Shown in pieces: positions 36,571 through 45,895 of a stretch of 64,000 bases of DNA; within the stretch, counting starts at the first letter, position 1; every line of letters begins with the position of its first letter. Source of the stretch: Colwellia demingiae (GTDB lineage Bacteria; Pseudomonadota; Gammaproteobacteria; Enterobacterales; Alteromonadaceae); contig NZ_VOLT01000001.1 in NCBI RefSeq assembly GCF_007954275.1, positions 372,001 through 436,000 of the forward strand. Direction: 5' to 3'. Below the pieces are notes generated by a model that worked only from the letters and a program-made list of their open reading frames with translations, had not been told where the DNA came from and ran no database searches. Made by a program: the position numbers and the translations under genes.

Positions 36571-37815
36571 ATGGAATTAGGTGCTTTAAGAGGTGTACTA
36601 GGAATTTTCGTTTTGTTAGGTATCGCCTACGCCTTATCAAGTGGAAAAAAATCAATAAATATTCGCACAGTCGGTTTAGCTTTTGCACTACAAGTTCTGC
36701 TTGGCGCTTTTGTTTTATATGTTCCCTTTGGTAAAGATGTTTTGCTGTCTATGACCAATGGCGTGCAAAATGTTATTGATAGTGCAAAAGTAGGTATTAA
36801 CTTTCTTTTTGGTGGTTTAGGTACCGATGCCATGTTCGACAATGGTGTAGGATTTGTCTTTGCCATCAGAGTGTTGCCTAATATTATTTTCTTTTCATCT
36901 TTAATTGCTGTGCTTTATTACCTTGGCATAATGCAATGGGTGATTAGAATTATCGGCGGTGCATTACAAAAGCTTTTAAAAACAAGCAAACCTGAGTCAC
37001 TTTCAGCTACGGCCAACATATTTGTTGGCCAAACAGAAGCCCCCCTTATTATTCGTCCCTACATTGCAAAAATGACCCAATCAGAGCTATTTGCCATCAT
37101 GGTTGGTGGACTAGCATCCGTTGCAGGTTCAATTTTAGCGTGATACGCTGGCCTCGGTATTGAACTAAAATATCTCATTGCCGCTTCATTTATGGCCGCC
37201 CCAGGTGGCCTATTAATGGCTAAGATCATTTGTCCTGAAACTGAACACGATAAGATAGTTACCGAGTCAGTCGATTATGATGATGAAAATGAGAAACCAA
37301 CAAATGTTATTGATGCCGCAGCTTCTGGTGCTGCATCTGGTCTTAAATTAGCGGTAAATGTCGGTGCAATGTTACTTGCCTTCATAGCGCTAATAGCACT
37401 GTTAAATTCCCTCATTGGCGGTATTTTTGGCTTATTCGGTTATGAAGACATCACCATTGAATTTTTCTTAGGTTACCTTTTTGCACCTTTTGCTTATGTT
37501 ATTGGTGTTCCAGTACATGAAATGCTGCAAGCAGGTAGTTTTATTGGACAAAAAGTTGTCGTTAATGAATTCTTTGCCTATGTTAATTTTGTTGAAATCA
37601 AAGATACCTTAAGCCCCGCAACTCAAGCAATTGTCACTTTTGCGTTATGTGGTTTTGCAAATTTATCATCAATAGCCATTTTACTTGGTGGCATAGGTTC
37701 GATGGCGCCGAGTCGCAGACATGACATTGCAAGATTAGGCATGCGAGCCATGATGGCAGCAACTTTAGCCAATCTCATGAGCGCGGCAATTGCTGGTATA
37801 TTTATTTCCTTATAG
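36571..37815 (+). pseudogene. nupC: Concentrative nucleoside transporter (NupC/CNT) with an in-frame TGA
   Basis: One 415-codon frame is broken by a single TGA at 37141-37143. Upstream is MELGALRGVLGIFVLLGIAYALSS through GQTEAPLIIRPYIA and GGLASVAGSILA; downstream, in the same frame, the sequence goes on with [22 protein letters not shown] and runs to a proper end. Family members have Gly at the broken position (a GSxLAGYA pattern), so GGA to TGA is the simplest change. The total length fits the roughly 400-420-residue CNT family. The AGAGG site and position between udk and deoC suggest an active operon. Alternatives are a sequencing error or read-through of UGA. If it is a real nonsense mutation, the N-terminal piece lacks half the transport core. 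Confidence 0.85.
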
Positions 37816-37821
37816 GAAGTA

Positions 37822-37892
37822 TATATCCGCTTCACTTGAAGATGCATGATTCAGACGTCCTGAAACGAGCATCTTCAAGTGAAGCGGGTATA
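37822..37892. repeat. Strong palindromic repeat between nupC and deoC
   Basis: Perfect 19-bp arms, 37827-37845 (starting CCGCTTCACTTGAAG) and 37869-37887 (ending CAAGTGAAGCGG), extended by TATAT/GTATA to about 24 bp with one mismatch. The loop is 23 nt. The ends (TATACCC plus CTTGAA) resemble the repeat at 871-915. In the operon mRNA it would form a stable stem before deoC. Confidence 0.75.
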
Positions 37893-37948
37893 AATATCAA
37901 CATTACACAAAAACGATACACGAGAATTTAACACAGGAACAATACATT

Positions 37949-38722
37949 ATGTCTGATATTAAAGCAGTAGCCCAACGAGCACTGTCACTAATGGATTTAA
38001 CTAGCCTTACCAACACAGAGACTGACCAAGACATTATTGATCTTTGTCATCAAGCTAAATCACCTGCCGGCGAAACGGCCGCTATTTGTATTTTCCCACG
38101 CTTTATTCCTTTGGCTAAAAAAGTACTAAAAGCGCAACAAACACCTCACATAAAAGTAGCAACCGTCACTAATTTCCCACAGGGTAATGACGATCTTGAT
38201 ATTGCACTGGCAGAAACAAAAGCGGCTGTCGCTTATGGTGCTGATGAAGTCGATTTAGTGTTTCCTTACCGTGCGTTAATACAAGGTAATGAGACTATCG
38301 GTTTTGATATGGTAAAAGTATGTAAACAAGCATGTAGCGGCAGTGCTAAGCTTAAAGTAATCATTGAAACGGGTGAACTTAAAACGGAAGCACTTATTCG
38401 CAAAGCTAGTGAAATTTCTATTAATGCCGGCGCTGATTTTATTAAAACCTCAACAGGTAAAGTAGCCGTTAATGCCACACCTGAAGCGGCTAAAATCATG
38501 TTAACAGTGATAAAAAATAAAAATACCGCTGTGGGTTTTAAACCTGCCGGAGGCGTTAGAAATGCCGCTGATGCTGCTATTTACCTTAACCTGGCAGATA
38601 GTATATTAGGTAATGAATGGGCTGAAGCTAACCACTTTCGCTTTGGTGCCAGCAGCTTACTGACTAGTTTGTTAGACACTTTAGGTCACCAAAGCACCGA
38701 TCACAAAACAAGTAGCTATTAA
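37949..38722 (+). CDS. deoC: Deoxyribose-phosphate aldolase
   Basis: Class I aldolase of 257 residues that splits 2-deoxyribose 5-phosphate into acetaldehyde and glyceraldehyde 3-phosphate. The Schiff-base Lys is in [12 protein letters not shown] (approximately residue 170) and the second Lys in [19 protein letters not shown] and [10 protein letters not shown] are also typical. It closes the route from deoxynucleosides to central metabolism, with DeoB supplying the substrate. Confidence 0.96.
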   Translation: MSDIKAVAQRALSLMDLTSLTNTETDQDIIDLCHQAKSPAGETAAICIFPRFIPLAKKVLKAQQTPHIKVATVTNFPQGNDDLDIALAETKAAVAYGADEVDLVFPYRALIQGNETIGFDMVKVCKQACSGSAKLKVIIETGELKTEALIRKASEISINAGADFIKTSTGKVAVNATPEAAKIMLTVIKNKNTAVGFKPAGGVRNAADAAIYLNLADSILGNEWAEANHFRFGASSLLTSLLDTLGHQSTDHKTSSY

Positions 38723-38758
38723 CAATAGTCATTAAACACAAGGCAGTAATTCAATCTC

Positions 38759-39337
38759 ATGGCTCAGCTATATTTTTATTTCTCTTCAATGAATGCAGGT
38801 AAATCAACACATCTACTGCAATCATCTTATAACTATCAAGAGCGTAACTTAACTACCGCTATATATACCGCTAAAATTGATGATAGATTTGCACAAGGTA
38901 AGGTAGCGTCTCGCCTTGGTATAGACGCAGATGCCTTTCTATTTGACAGTAACAGTAATCTTTATATAGAAGTTCAGCAAAAGAACAACGCGAGCAAAAT
39001 TGATTGTGTTTTGATTGATGAAGCTCAGTTTTTATCTACTGAACAGGTTAGGCAGCTCACTGATATTGTTGACTTGTTGCATATTCCTGTACTTGCCTAT
39101 GGTATTCGTACCGACTTTTTAGGGCAAACCTTTTCAGGCAGTGCTGCTTTACTTGCTTGGGCTGATAAGTTAGTTGAATTGAAGACCATTTGTCACTGTG
39201 GCCGTAAAGCTAACTTTGTTGTAAGGCGCGATAAAAACGGTAATGTGGTTCAAGGTGGAGAGCAAGTAGAGGTTGGTGGTAATGAACGCTATGAACCCCT
39301 TTGTCGTGCTCACTTTAAACAACTTGTTTGGCAATAA
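38759..39337 (+). CDS. tdk: Thymidine kinase
   Basis: Type II thymidine kinase of 192 residues. P-loop [13 protein letters not shown], Walker [11 protein letters not shown], the lasso region [12 protein letters not shown] with zinc Cys, and the C-terminal [16 protein letters not shown] with the last zinc ligands. It phosphorylates thymidine and deoxyuridine for salvage. Last gene of the probable udk-nupC-deoC-tdk run, and it ends convergently with deoA. Confidence 0.95.
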   Translation: MAQLYFYFSSMNAGKSTHLLQSSYNYQERNLTTAIYTAKIDDRFAQGKVASRLGIDADAFLFDSNSNLYIEVQQKNNASKIDCVLIDEAQFLSTEQVRQLTDIVDLLHIPVLAYGIRTDFLGQTFSGSAALLAWADKLVELKTICHCGRKANFVVRRDKNGNVVQGGEQVEVGGNERYEPLCRAHFKQLVWQ

Positions 39338-39399
39338 AACAAGGGATTGTTAACCTTAGCAAACATTTGTTGCTTGCTAAGGTTGTTCATTGCTGTTGG

Positions 39400-40716
39400 T
39401 TAATATATTACAGGTGGCAGCTCAGGACTCTCTTCAGAGTAAGTAAGCGCATTATTAAATTGTTCGACGGCTCTATCTGCAGAGTTTTCATCTTTGGCAT
39501 GAACCCGAGCAATCACTTCGCCACGATTCACTTGTACACCCAGGGGTAATATCCGATCAAAACCAACGCTGTGATCTACCTGCTGTGTGGGGGCGGTTCT
39601 CCCTCCACCTAAACCAACCACCGACATGCCAATAGCACGGGTATCCATTTGCGCAATATAGCCATGCTGTGATGCCCTCACCTCGGTAATAATATTCGCC
39701 TTCTTCATTGAGTCCCAAGGTTTTTCAACAAAATTTTTCGGTCCACCTAACGCTGACACCATACGATCAAATACTTCAGCTGCTAAGCCCGAACTTAACA
39801 CGCGATTAATTTTTGCATGAGCATCTTTTTCATCGCTAGCCAGGTTTGTGTTAATAAGCATTGCACTGGCGAGTGCTTGTACAATTTGATGTAAGCGAGG
39901 CTCTCGTTGTTTACCGGTTAAGTATTTAACTGTTTCATACATTTCGATGGCATTACCTGCACTGGTACCTAACACCTGATTCATATCAGTAATAATAGCT
40001 TGTGTTTTAACGCCAGCCCCATTAGCAACACTGGTAATACTCTCTGCAAGTGCTTGAGCATCCGCTAAGTTATTCATCATTGCCCCGTTGCCGACTTTAA
40101 CATCCATCACTAAGACATCAAGCCCAGCGGCAAGTTTTTTAGATAATATAGACGCTGTGATCAACGGGATTGACTCAACTGTTGCGGTAACATCTCGAAT
40201 TGAATACAAACGTTTGTCGGCAGGCGCTAAGTTATCTGTTTGTGAAATAATAGCAACACCAACGTCTTTAACAATGCGCTTAAATTCATCGATGCTTGGC
40301 TCTACGTTAAAACCTGCAATACTTTCTAGTTTATCTGACGTCCCTCCTGTGTGACCTAAGCCACGACCAGAAATCATAGGAACATAACCGCCGCAAGCAG
40401 CAACGATAGCAGCTAACATAAAGCTAACTTTATCACCTACACCACCTGTGGAATGTTTATCAACAATAGGTCCATCAAAACCTTCCCAGCTCAATACATC
40501 ACCTGAGTGCATCATCGCTTTAGTAAAGTTAACCCTTTCATCGGTAGTCATGCCATTTTGGAAAATAGCCATTGCCATAGCGCCTACTTGGCTATCTGAA
40601 AAGTTGCCGTCAACAAGGCCTGAAACAAAGCCATTTATCGCTTGTTCATCTAATATTTTACCATCACGTTTCAGTCGAATAATCTCTTGAGGGATGATTT
40701 TAGCGGTTACAGACAT
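39400..40716 (-). CDS. deoA: Thymidine phosphorylase
   Basis: Pyrimidine nucleoside phosphorylase of 438 residues. The family block KHSTGGVGDKVSFMLAAI (approximately 83-100) is intact, and SGRGLGHTGGTSDKLESI follows. It releases thymine or uracil and deoxyribose 1-phosphate; these bases are the ligands of RutR in E. coli. An AAGGA site precedes the ATG, and the gene lies 11 bp after cdd, so cdd-deoA is one transcript under the RutR-type operator. Confidence 0.96.
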   Translation of the reverse strand: MSVTAKIIPQEIIRLKRDGKILDEQAINGFVSGLVDGNFSDSQVGAMAMAIFQNGMTTDERVNFTKAMMHSGDVLSWEGFDGPIVDKHSTGGVGDKVSFMLAAIVAACGGYVPMISGRGLGHTGGTSDKLESIAGFNVEPSIDEFKRIVKDVGVAIISQTDNLAPADKRLYSIRDVTATVESIPLITASILSKKLAAGLDVLVMDVKVGNGAMMNNLADAQALAESITSVANGAGVKTQAIITDMNQVLGTSAGNAIEMYETVKYLTGKQREPRLHQIVQALASAMLINTNLASDEKDAHAKINRVLSSGLAAEVFDRMVSALGGPKNFVEKPWDSMKKANIITEVRASQHGYIAQMDTRAIGMSVVGLGGGRTAPTQQVDHSVGFDRILPLGVQVNRGEVIARVHAKDENSADRAVEQFNNALTYSEESPELPPVIY

Positions 40717-40727
40717 GAATTAAATCC

Positions 40728-41147
40728 TTATAAGTCTAATAAATCTTTTGGGGTGAATGCATCTGGTAATAATTGTTGTACCGTCCAGATTTTTTGGTCA
40801 TTTTTGTGGTTTACTGCCACCACTAGCGCTGATTGCTCGAAAAATTCAGCAATCACTTGTCGACATGCACCACACGGAGGAGTCAGCTTGTCTTGCTCTG
40901 TGTAAATCATGATGAACTTAAACGTCTGTTTCCCCTGAACAACAGCATGACTAATACAGTTTCGTTCGGCGCAAATGGTCAAACCATAAGAGGCATTTTC
41001 AACATTACAGCCGTTAACGATATTACCATCCATAGTTAATGCTGATGCACCGACATGGAATTGGCTGTAAGGAGCATAAGCGCGTTGGTAAGCTTCTTTT
41101 GCAGCTGATAGTAGCTCATCAAAACGCTCTATTTTATTTTTATCCAT
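40728..41147 (-). CDS. cdd: Cytidine deaminase
   Basis: Homotetrameric-type cytidine deaminase of 139 residues. The zinc site is CAERNCISHA (Cys plus catalytic Glu) and PPCGACRQVI with two Cys. NGCNVENASYGLTICAE is diagnostic. It converts cytidine and deoxycytidine to uridine compounds, which DeoA or Udk then use. First gene of cdd-deoA; the RutR-type operator lies 53 bp upstream. Confidence 0.95.
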   Translation of the reverse strand: MDKNKIERFDELLSAAKEAYQRAYAPYSQFHVGASALTMDGNIVNGCNVENASYGLTICAERNCISHAVVQGKQTFKFIMIYTEQDKLTPPCGACRQVIAEFFEQSALVVAVNHKNDQKIWTVQQLLPDAFTPKDLLDL

Positions 41148-41199
41148 CTTTAAACGCCTTTAGATAATTAACTGTATTTATTATATTAATATAGCATTG

Positions 41200-41215
41200 C
41201 TGACCACATGGTCAA
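41200..41215 (-). promoter_or_regulatory. RutR-type operator and promoter of cdd-deoA
   Basis: CTGACCACATGGTCAA (plus strand) fits TTGACCA-N2-TGGTCAA at 13 of 14 defined positions. Reading on the minus strand, TTGACC of the site forms a -35 element with TATATT 16 bp later as -10, so a bound regulator would block RNA polymerase. The site also shares its AAGTT flank with the deoB/udk operator. Confidence 0.8.
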
Positions 41216-41254
41216 GTTATATATAAGATAAAATACACTGGCATACTGCTAGCC

Positions 41255-41286
41255 AAAAAAAAAGCCATACTTTTCAGTATGGCTTT
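41255..41286 (-). terminator. Terminator of the large TonB receptor gene
   Basis: AAAGCCATACT-TTTC-AGTATGGCTTT stem. On the minus strand it is followed by nine T residues, so it ends the receptor transcript. Confidence 0.88.
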
Positions 41287-41346
41287 ACTTTTAATTGACT
41301 AAATAGCGTTAACTAATGTCAACTAACACGCTTAAATATTAAGTCT

Positions 41347-44300
41347 TTAAAAGTCGTAACTTACCCCTACGCGCATTTCCCAAACGGAAGCATCTTTGTA
41401 GAAGTTTTGCTCTTCATTACCACTATTGAAGGCCTCATAAAGGTATTTACCATCATCTTGAACCGACATTTCAACCATGCGATTACCAACAAACTCACCT
41501 TGTTTCATCACACCCCAGTCATCATTTATCATGTTACCTACGTTTTTAATGATGAAGAATGCGTTGCCTCGGTGTCCTTCTATTAAGCCAGGGATTTCTT
41601 GGTTAATTTTAATATCAAAGCTTACATGCCAGTCCGCATTTTGTGCGTTTCGACCAGTAGTTTGACCACGAGCCAGTCCTTCAGCACTAACAAATGCGTC
41701 AAATGCTGCTTTGTCAAAATCCGGTCCATAAACAACATTCGCATCATCAACAGTTGGTATATAAACTAACTGACGGTCACCACTCCAGTTACTGTCACCA
41801 AAAGCACCATCTGAATCATCATATGTAAATGAATAAGCTTGTCCTTCACTTGCTTGACCAAATAAGCTAAAGCGTGTTTCAAGCCCTCCAATAAGCTCAA
41901 CACCATAACTAATATTCATAGTAAAACGATGCGGTATCTCATAATTTGAGGTGGTAATTGGCGGGTTAAGTGCATCAGTTGTCGCTAAGTTTCCGTAGTT
42001 AGAGCCTGCAACCGCACTGGTCATTGGGTTAGCATCTTCAGACTTGGTATAAGAATAACCAAATGATGCATCTAAACCAAAATCAAAACTTTTACTTAAC
42101 GCTAATGAAATAATCGTAGAACTACCATCACTCTTAGTATTCGTTAATACATATTCATTAGACACGTTTTTAACGCCATCAGGATGAGTTACTGAATTAT
42201 ATGTCGGACGGCCGTCAAAGGTTTTATCACCATATTCAAGATTGTAATCAAGAATTGTCGCTGAGTCTTGCTTACGGTTATGTAAGATATCTGCCGAAAT
42301 TATATAGTCATTATCGGTTGTGTAAGTAGCACCTAAGGCATACTTCCATTCTGATGGGATTTCAAAATCAGGGTCAGTCGCATTAACAGAGCCATTACCA
42401 CTGAGTTCATCTAAGGCGCCAATTTCATCATGCATCACTTGTGGCACACCAAAACCAGGACCTCTTGGGTCAACTGATGGTGTATTAAATAAATCTATCG
42501 TCGATCCATCATAATTCACACCAGAATTTGAGCAGGTATCCCATGGATTGATATTCATACATTCTTTAAGACCAATATTCACTAAACCATCGTTTGAATA
42601 TGAGTTAGATAACCAAACATTAGGGTTACCGCCAGAATAAAGACCGAAACCACCTCTAACTTCTAAATTATCTTGAACCGCCCAGTTAAAACCTACGCGG
42701 GGTTGGATTAAGTCAATACCATCCATGTTTTTGTCATTTCTGATACCATAACGTTCTTCAAACTGAGCGTTATAGCGCGGGTTATCGCTACTGGTATAAC
42801 GGTCATAACGTAAACCTACCGTTAATGTCATATCAATATCAGGTAAGGTGTATTCATCTTGAATATAGAAAGTATGCAAACCATAAGTGAATTCTTGGCT
42901 AGCATCACTTGGCACATTAGTACCAGCAGAGTTATTGTAGTAAACACGATCCGCTAAACCATTCTCATATTCATCTATAGAACCAAAACGATACTCACCT
43001 ACAGTGTGTTGCATAAATAAATTAAATGCCGTTAAACTTTCATACTCATAACCAGCAGTAATGGTGTGTTCATCTAAATAGTAACTACCAGCAAGCTTAA
43101 ATGTCGTGGTTTCCCAGTTCATTTCGTTCGATTGGCGAGAATCATCCGGACCTAAAAAGATAGTTGTACCATTGTGACGAATTTGCACTTCACCAAAACC
43201 GCTATCCGCATCTAAGGATTTTTGTCTATTCTCGAGTTCTGTGTGACCTACTCTTACTTCAGTAGAGAAATTGTCTGTCCAATCAGAGTTAAGTGAGCCT
43301 GCAAATGAATTTAATTCTGCACCTGACTCATAAAAATGATTATCTAACGTCATACCCCATTCATCAGATTGGTCTAATTTAAAACCATCATTGTAGTTGT
43401 AGACAAAACTAGCACGATGATCTTCATTAATGTTCCAATCTAATTTAACAAGTATTTTTTCATCATCAACCGCTTTACTTGCTGGAGTACCACCCGCGTT
43501 ATAACCATATTTATCTATTGATATTTGGTTTACACGGTCAATATCCGCTTGTGTAACTTGAGGATCGCTACCACTCATTGGCGAATACTCAAATAATTGC
43601 ACACCATCTAATTTTTCATAAGAGGTATATAAAAATAATGTATCTGCAATTAACGGTAAACCAACATTAAAACCATAGCGCTTATCATCATAATCACCGT
43701 TGTCTTGGTCTTCACCTTCAATGCTGTCACCTTTCAATGAATCATTGCTGTAATCGTAAAATACACTGCCGTGCACTTCATTTGTGCCTGATTTTGTTAC
43801 TGCGTTAATGTTACAAGAAGTGAAACCACCATATTTTACGTCAAATGGGGCGAGTTCAACCGACACTTGATCAATTGAATCATAAGAGAAAGGAATACGT
43901 GTAGTCGGATAACCATTATCATTTAAACCAAAGCTATCATTCATACGAACGCCATCAACAGTTAAACTGTTAAACCTTGGGTTACCACCGCCACACTGAA
44001 TAGCATCGCTGCGACTTTCATCAATGTAAATACGTGGGTCAATGCGTACAATATCTTTCAGATCACGATTGATTGATGGGGCATATTTTAAGTCATCAGA
44101 ATTAAAATGAGCTGCTGGTCCGGTACCACCTGACTGCATACTGATAGAGCGACCAGTAACAACAATGGTTTCTAATGCGCTTTCTGAATTTAGCGCCACA
44201 TTTAACGGGTATGTTTCACCTAAGGTTAAATAAATATCTTTTACTGTTGTATCCTCAAATTTATTTGAATCAACAACAACTCGGTAAGGTCCACCTACAC

Positions 44301-44526
44301 GCAACCCTTTGGCAACGAAAAGGCCTGCTTCGTTAACAGTTGCCGTTTTAGTAGTACCAGACGGTACGTGAACAATAGTAATTATTGATCCAGCTGCAGG
44401 ATTACCACTTGGCCCTGCAACCCGTCCTTTTATTGCAGAGGTGGTAACATTAGCCATAGCCGCCGTAGAGAGTCCAAGCGCAAGTATTAACGCGCCCGTA
44501 ATGCGTGAGATACGATGAGTTTTCAT
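41347..44526 (-). CDS. Oar-like TonB-dependent receptor with N-terminal carboxypeptidase-regulatory-like domain
   Basis: Outer-membrane protein of 1059 residues. A signal peptide (ending AMANV) precedes a carboxypeptidase-regulatory-like domain (TSAIKGRVAGPSGNPAAGSIITIVH), a plug with ETIVVTGRSISM and a long barrel ending VWEMRVGVSYDF. Such Oar-like receptors are common in Alteromonadales and take up large ligands, in several cases thought to be peptides; the ligand here is unknown. It is divergent from the RutR-like gene across a 709-bp gap. Placement in the nucleoside island suggests a DNA- or nucleotide-derived ligand, but that is weak evidence. Confidence 0.85.
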   Translation of the reverse strand: MKTHRISRITGALILALGLSTAAMANVTTSAIKGRVAGPSGNPAAGSIITIVHVPSGTTKTATVNEAGLFVAKGLRVGGPYRVVVDSNKFEDTTVKDIYLTLGETYPLNVALNSESALETIVVTGRSISMQSGGTGPAAHFNSDDLKYAPSINRDLKDIVRIDPRIYIDESRSDAIQCGGGNPRFNSLTVDGVRMNDSFGLNDNGYPTTRIPFSYDSIDQVSVELAPFDVKYGGFTSCNINAVTKSGTNEVHGSVFYDYSNDSLKGDSIEGEDQDNGDYDDKRYGFNVGLPLIADTLFLYTSYEKLDGVQLFEYSPMSGSDPQVTQADIDRVNQISIDKYGYNAGGTPASKAVDDEKILVKLDWNINEDHRASFVYNYNDGFKLDQSDEWGMTLDNHFYESGAELNSFAGSLNSDWTDNFSTEVRVGHTELENRQKSLDADSGFGEVQIRHNGTTIFLGPDDSRQSNEMNWETTTFKLAGSYYLDEHTITAGYEYESLTAFNLFMQHTVGEYRFGSIDEYENGLADRVYYNNSAGTNVPSDASQEFTYGLHTFYIQDEYTLPDIDMTLTVGLRYDRYTSSDNPRYNAQFEERYGIRNDKNMDGIDLIQPRVGFNWAVQDNLEVRGGFGLYSGGNPNVWLSNSYSNDGLVNIGLKECMNINPWDTCSNSGVNYDGSTIDLFNTPSVDPRGPGFGVPQVMHDEIGALDELSGNGSVNATDPDFEIPSEWKYALGATYTTDNDYIISADILHNRKQDSATILDYNLEYGDKTFDGRPTYNSVTHPDGVKNVSNEYVLTNTKSDGSSTIISLALSKSFDFGLDASFGYSYTKSEDANPMTSAVAGSNYGNLATTDALNPPITTSNYEIPHRFTMNISYGVELIGGLETRFSLFGQASEGQAYSFTYDDSDGAFGDSNWSGDRQLVYIPTVDDANVVYGPDFDKAAFDAFVSAEGLARGQTTGRNAQNADWHVSFDIKINQEIPGLIEGHRGNAFFIIKNVGNMINDDWGVMKQGEFVGNRMVEMSVQDDGKYLYEAFNSGNEEQNFYKDASVWEMRVGVSYDF

Positions 44527-45235
44527 CTGTTATTCCTAAGTTATGTTATAAAATAATTATTTTTCTTATGGAAACAAATGATAAAAAGTTAACCACTTGC
44601 TCTGTTTTTATTTCTATTGAAATTAGCAGACTTTTATGTCAGTTTCATTACAAATATTTACATATTGATAAGAATGTAAATATATAGAGATGTAAGACCA
44701 GTAACAAAAAAGCAACAAGTAAAATACAAACCCTTTAAAAACAATGGGTAGTATGTAAGTTCAGTGATAAAGTTGTGGAAGATAAAATTAATAAATTTTA
44801 TATATAAAATATTGTTATGAAAAGAGGTAACTTTAATTACATTTGGTTATAAAAACTTTCCATACGGTCAGATAAATAAAAAATACAATCCAGATACAAT
44901 AAAAACAATAACTTAAAATAAACGAAAAAAGCAGTTCACTTGATAAGATTTGAAGTAATAAAAAAATTGTATAAAAATATTTATGAAACATTAATTTTTA
45001 GCCATCTCATCATAAAAATGTAATCAAACAACGATATGATGTACTTTTTGAGTTTAATAAATTACATTCACAGTAAATATTGTTAATAAAAATAATATAA
45101 AGAATTTTATAAACAGACGAATAAATTAACTAATAGCAATTTAAGTAATGTGTGATCTATACCTAAACCAATACGATGCGTAAAAACTCGCATAAAAACA
45201 ATCATAAAAATACTAACGAACACCGAGCCTAAAGA
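44527..45235. other. Long, very AT-rich intergenic region
   Basis: 709 bp between divergent receptor and regulator genes, with very low GC and runs of A/T. No convincing gene is seen. It must hold two promoters. CTTTCCATACGGTCAG at 44856-44871 is a degenerate RutR-type pattern (9 of 14 defined positions), a weak candidate for autoregulation. The base composition is lower in GC than the coding neighbours. Confidence 0.6.
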
Positions 45236-45868
45236 ATGACTAGCGCTAATTTAATAAAAAAAACAGGTAATATTCGAGTAAAGAGTCAAGTTAAGATTCT
45301 TTCAGCGGCCAGAACAGAGTTTGTACTGCAAGGCTATAGGGGCGCAACAGTTCAATCTATTGCTGATAGGGCTGAGCTACCCAAAGCAAATGTACTCTAT
45401 TATTTCAAAAACAAAGAGAATATTTATCATGCTGTACTCGAAAATACACTTCAAATGTGGGACGAAGGTATTGGAGATATTGAGCAAAATGAAGGACCTA
45501 AAGTTGCGATAGAAAAATTTATTGCCGCCAAGGTAAGAATGTCGTTTAAGCACCCTGAAGCATCAAAAATATATGCCATGGAAGTTATCCAAGGCGCGCA
45601 ACACCTGAAAGATTATGCTCGTACATACCAACGCCAATGGGTAAGAGAAAAAGCTAAGTTATTTCAACAATGGATAGACAACGGTGAAATGGTTAATGTT
45701 GATCCCGTTCATCTTATTTTTCTTATTTGGTCTTCTACCCAGCATTACGCTGATTTTGACACCCAAATATTAACCATAATGAATCAAGCTGATTTCGAAG
45801 ATAATGATGTTGAAAAAGTTATCGCGTTTTTATCAGACATTATTTTACGTGGTTGCGGCTTAATTTAA
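45236..45868 (+). CDS. RutR-like TetR-family regulator
   Basis: Regulator of 210 residues. The N-terminal helix-turn-helix is ILSAARTEFVLQGYRGATVQSIADRAELPKANVLYYFKNKENIY, close to RutR, where SKTNLLYYF occurs. The C-terminal domain has HPEASKIYAMEVIQGA and VDPVHLIFLIWSSTQHYADFDTQI, the YcdC/RutR signature (E. coli: LIFMIWASTQHYADF). RutR binds uracil or thymine and controls pyrimidine genes through TTGACCA-N2-TGGTCAA. The same operator occurs before deoB/udk and cdd-deoA here, so this is the natural regulator. No rut catabolic genes are present. It begins an operon with the EEP gene and alkaline phosphatase. Confidence 0.85.
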   Translation: MTSANLIKKTGNIRVKSQVKILSAARTEFVLQGYRGATVQSIADRAELPKANVLYYFKNKENIYHAVLENTLQMWDEGIGDIEQNEGPKVAIEKFIAAKVRMSFKHPEASKIYAMEVIQGAQHLKDYARTYQRQWVREKAKLFQQWIDNGEMVNVDPVHLIFLIWSSTQHYADFDTQILTIMNQADFEDNDVEKVIAFLSDIILRGCGLI

Positions 45869-45895
45869 CTAATTGACGTAAAGAAAAAACCTATT

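Noticed and set aside
37141-37143. TGA in nupC as a selenocysteine codon
   Set aside because: The family residue at this position is Gly, and no SECIS-like hairpin was seen directly after it.
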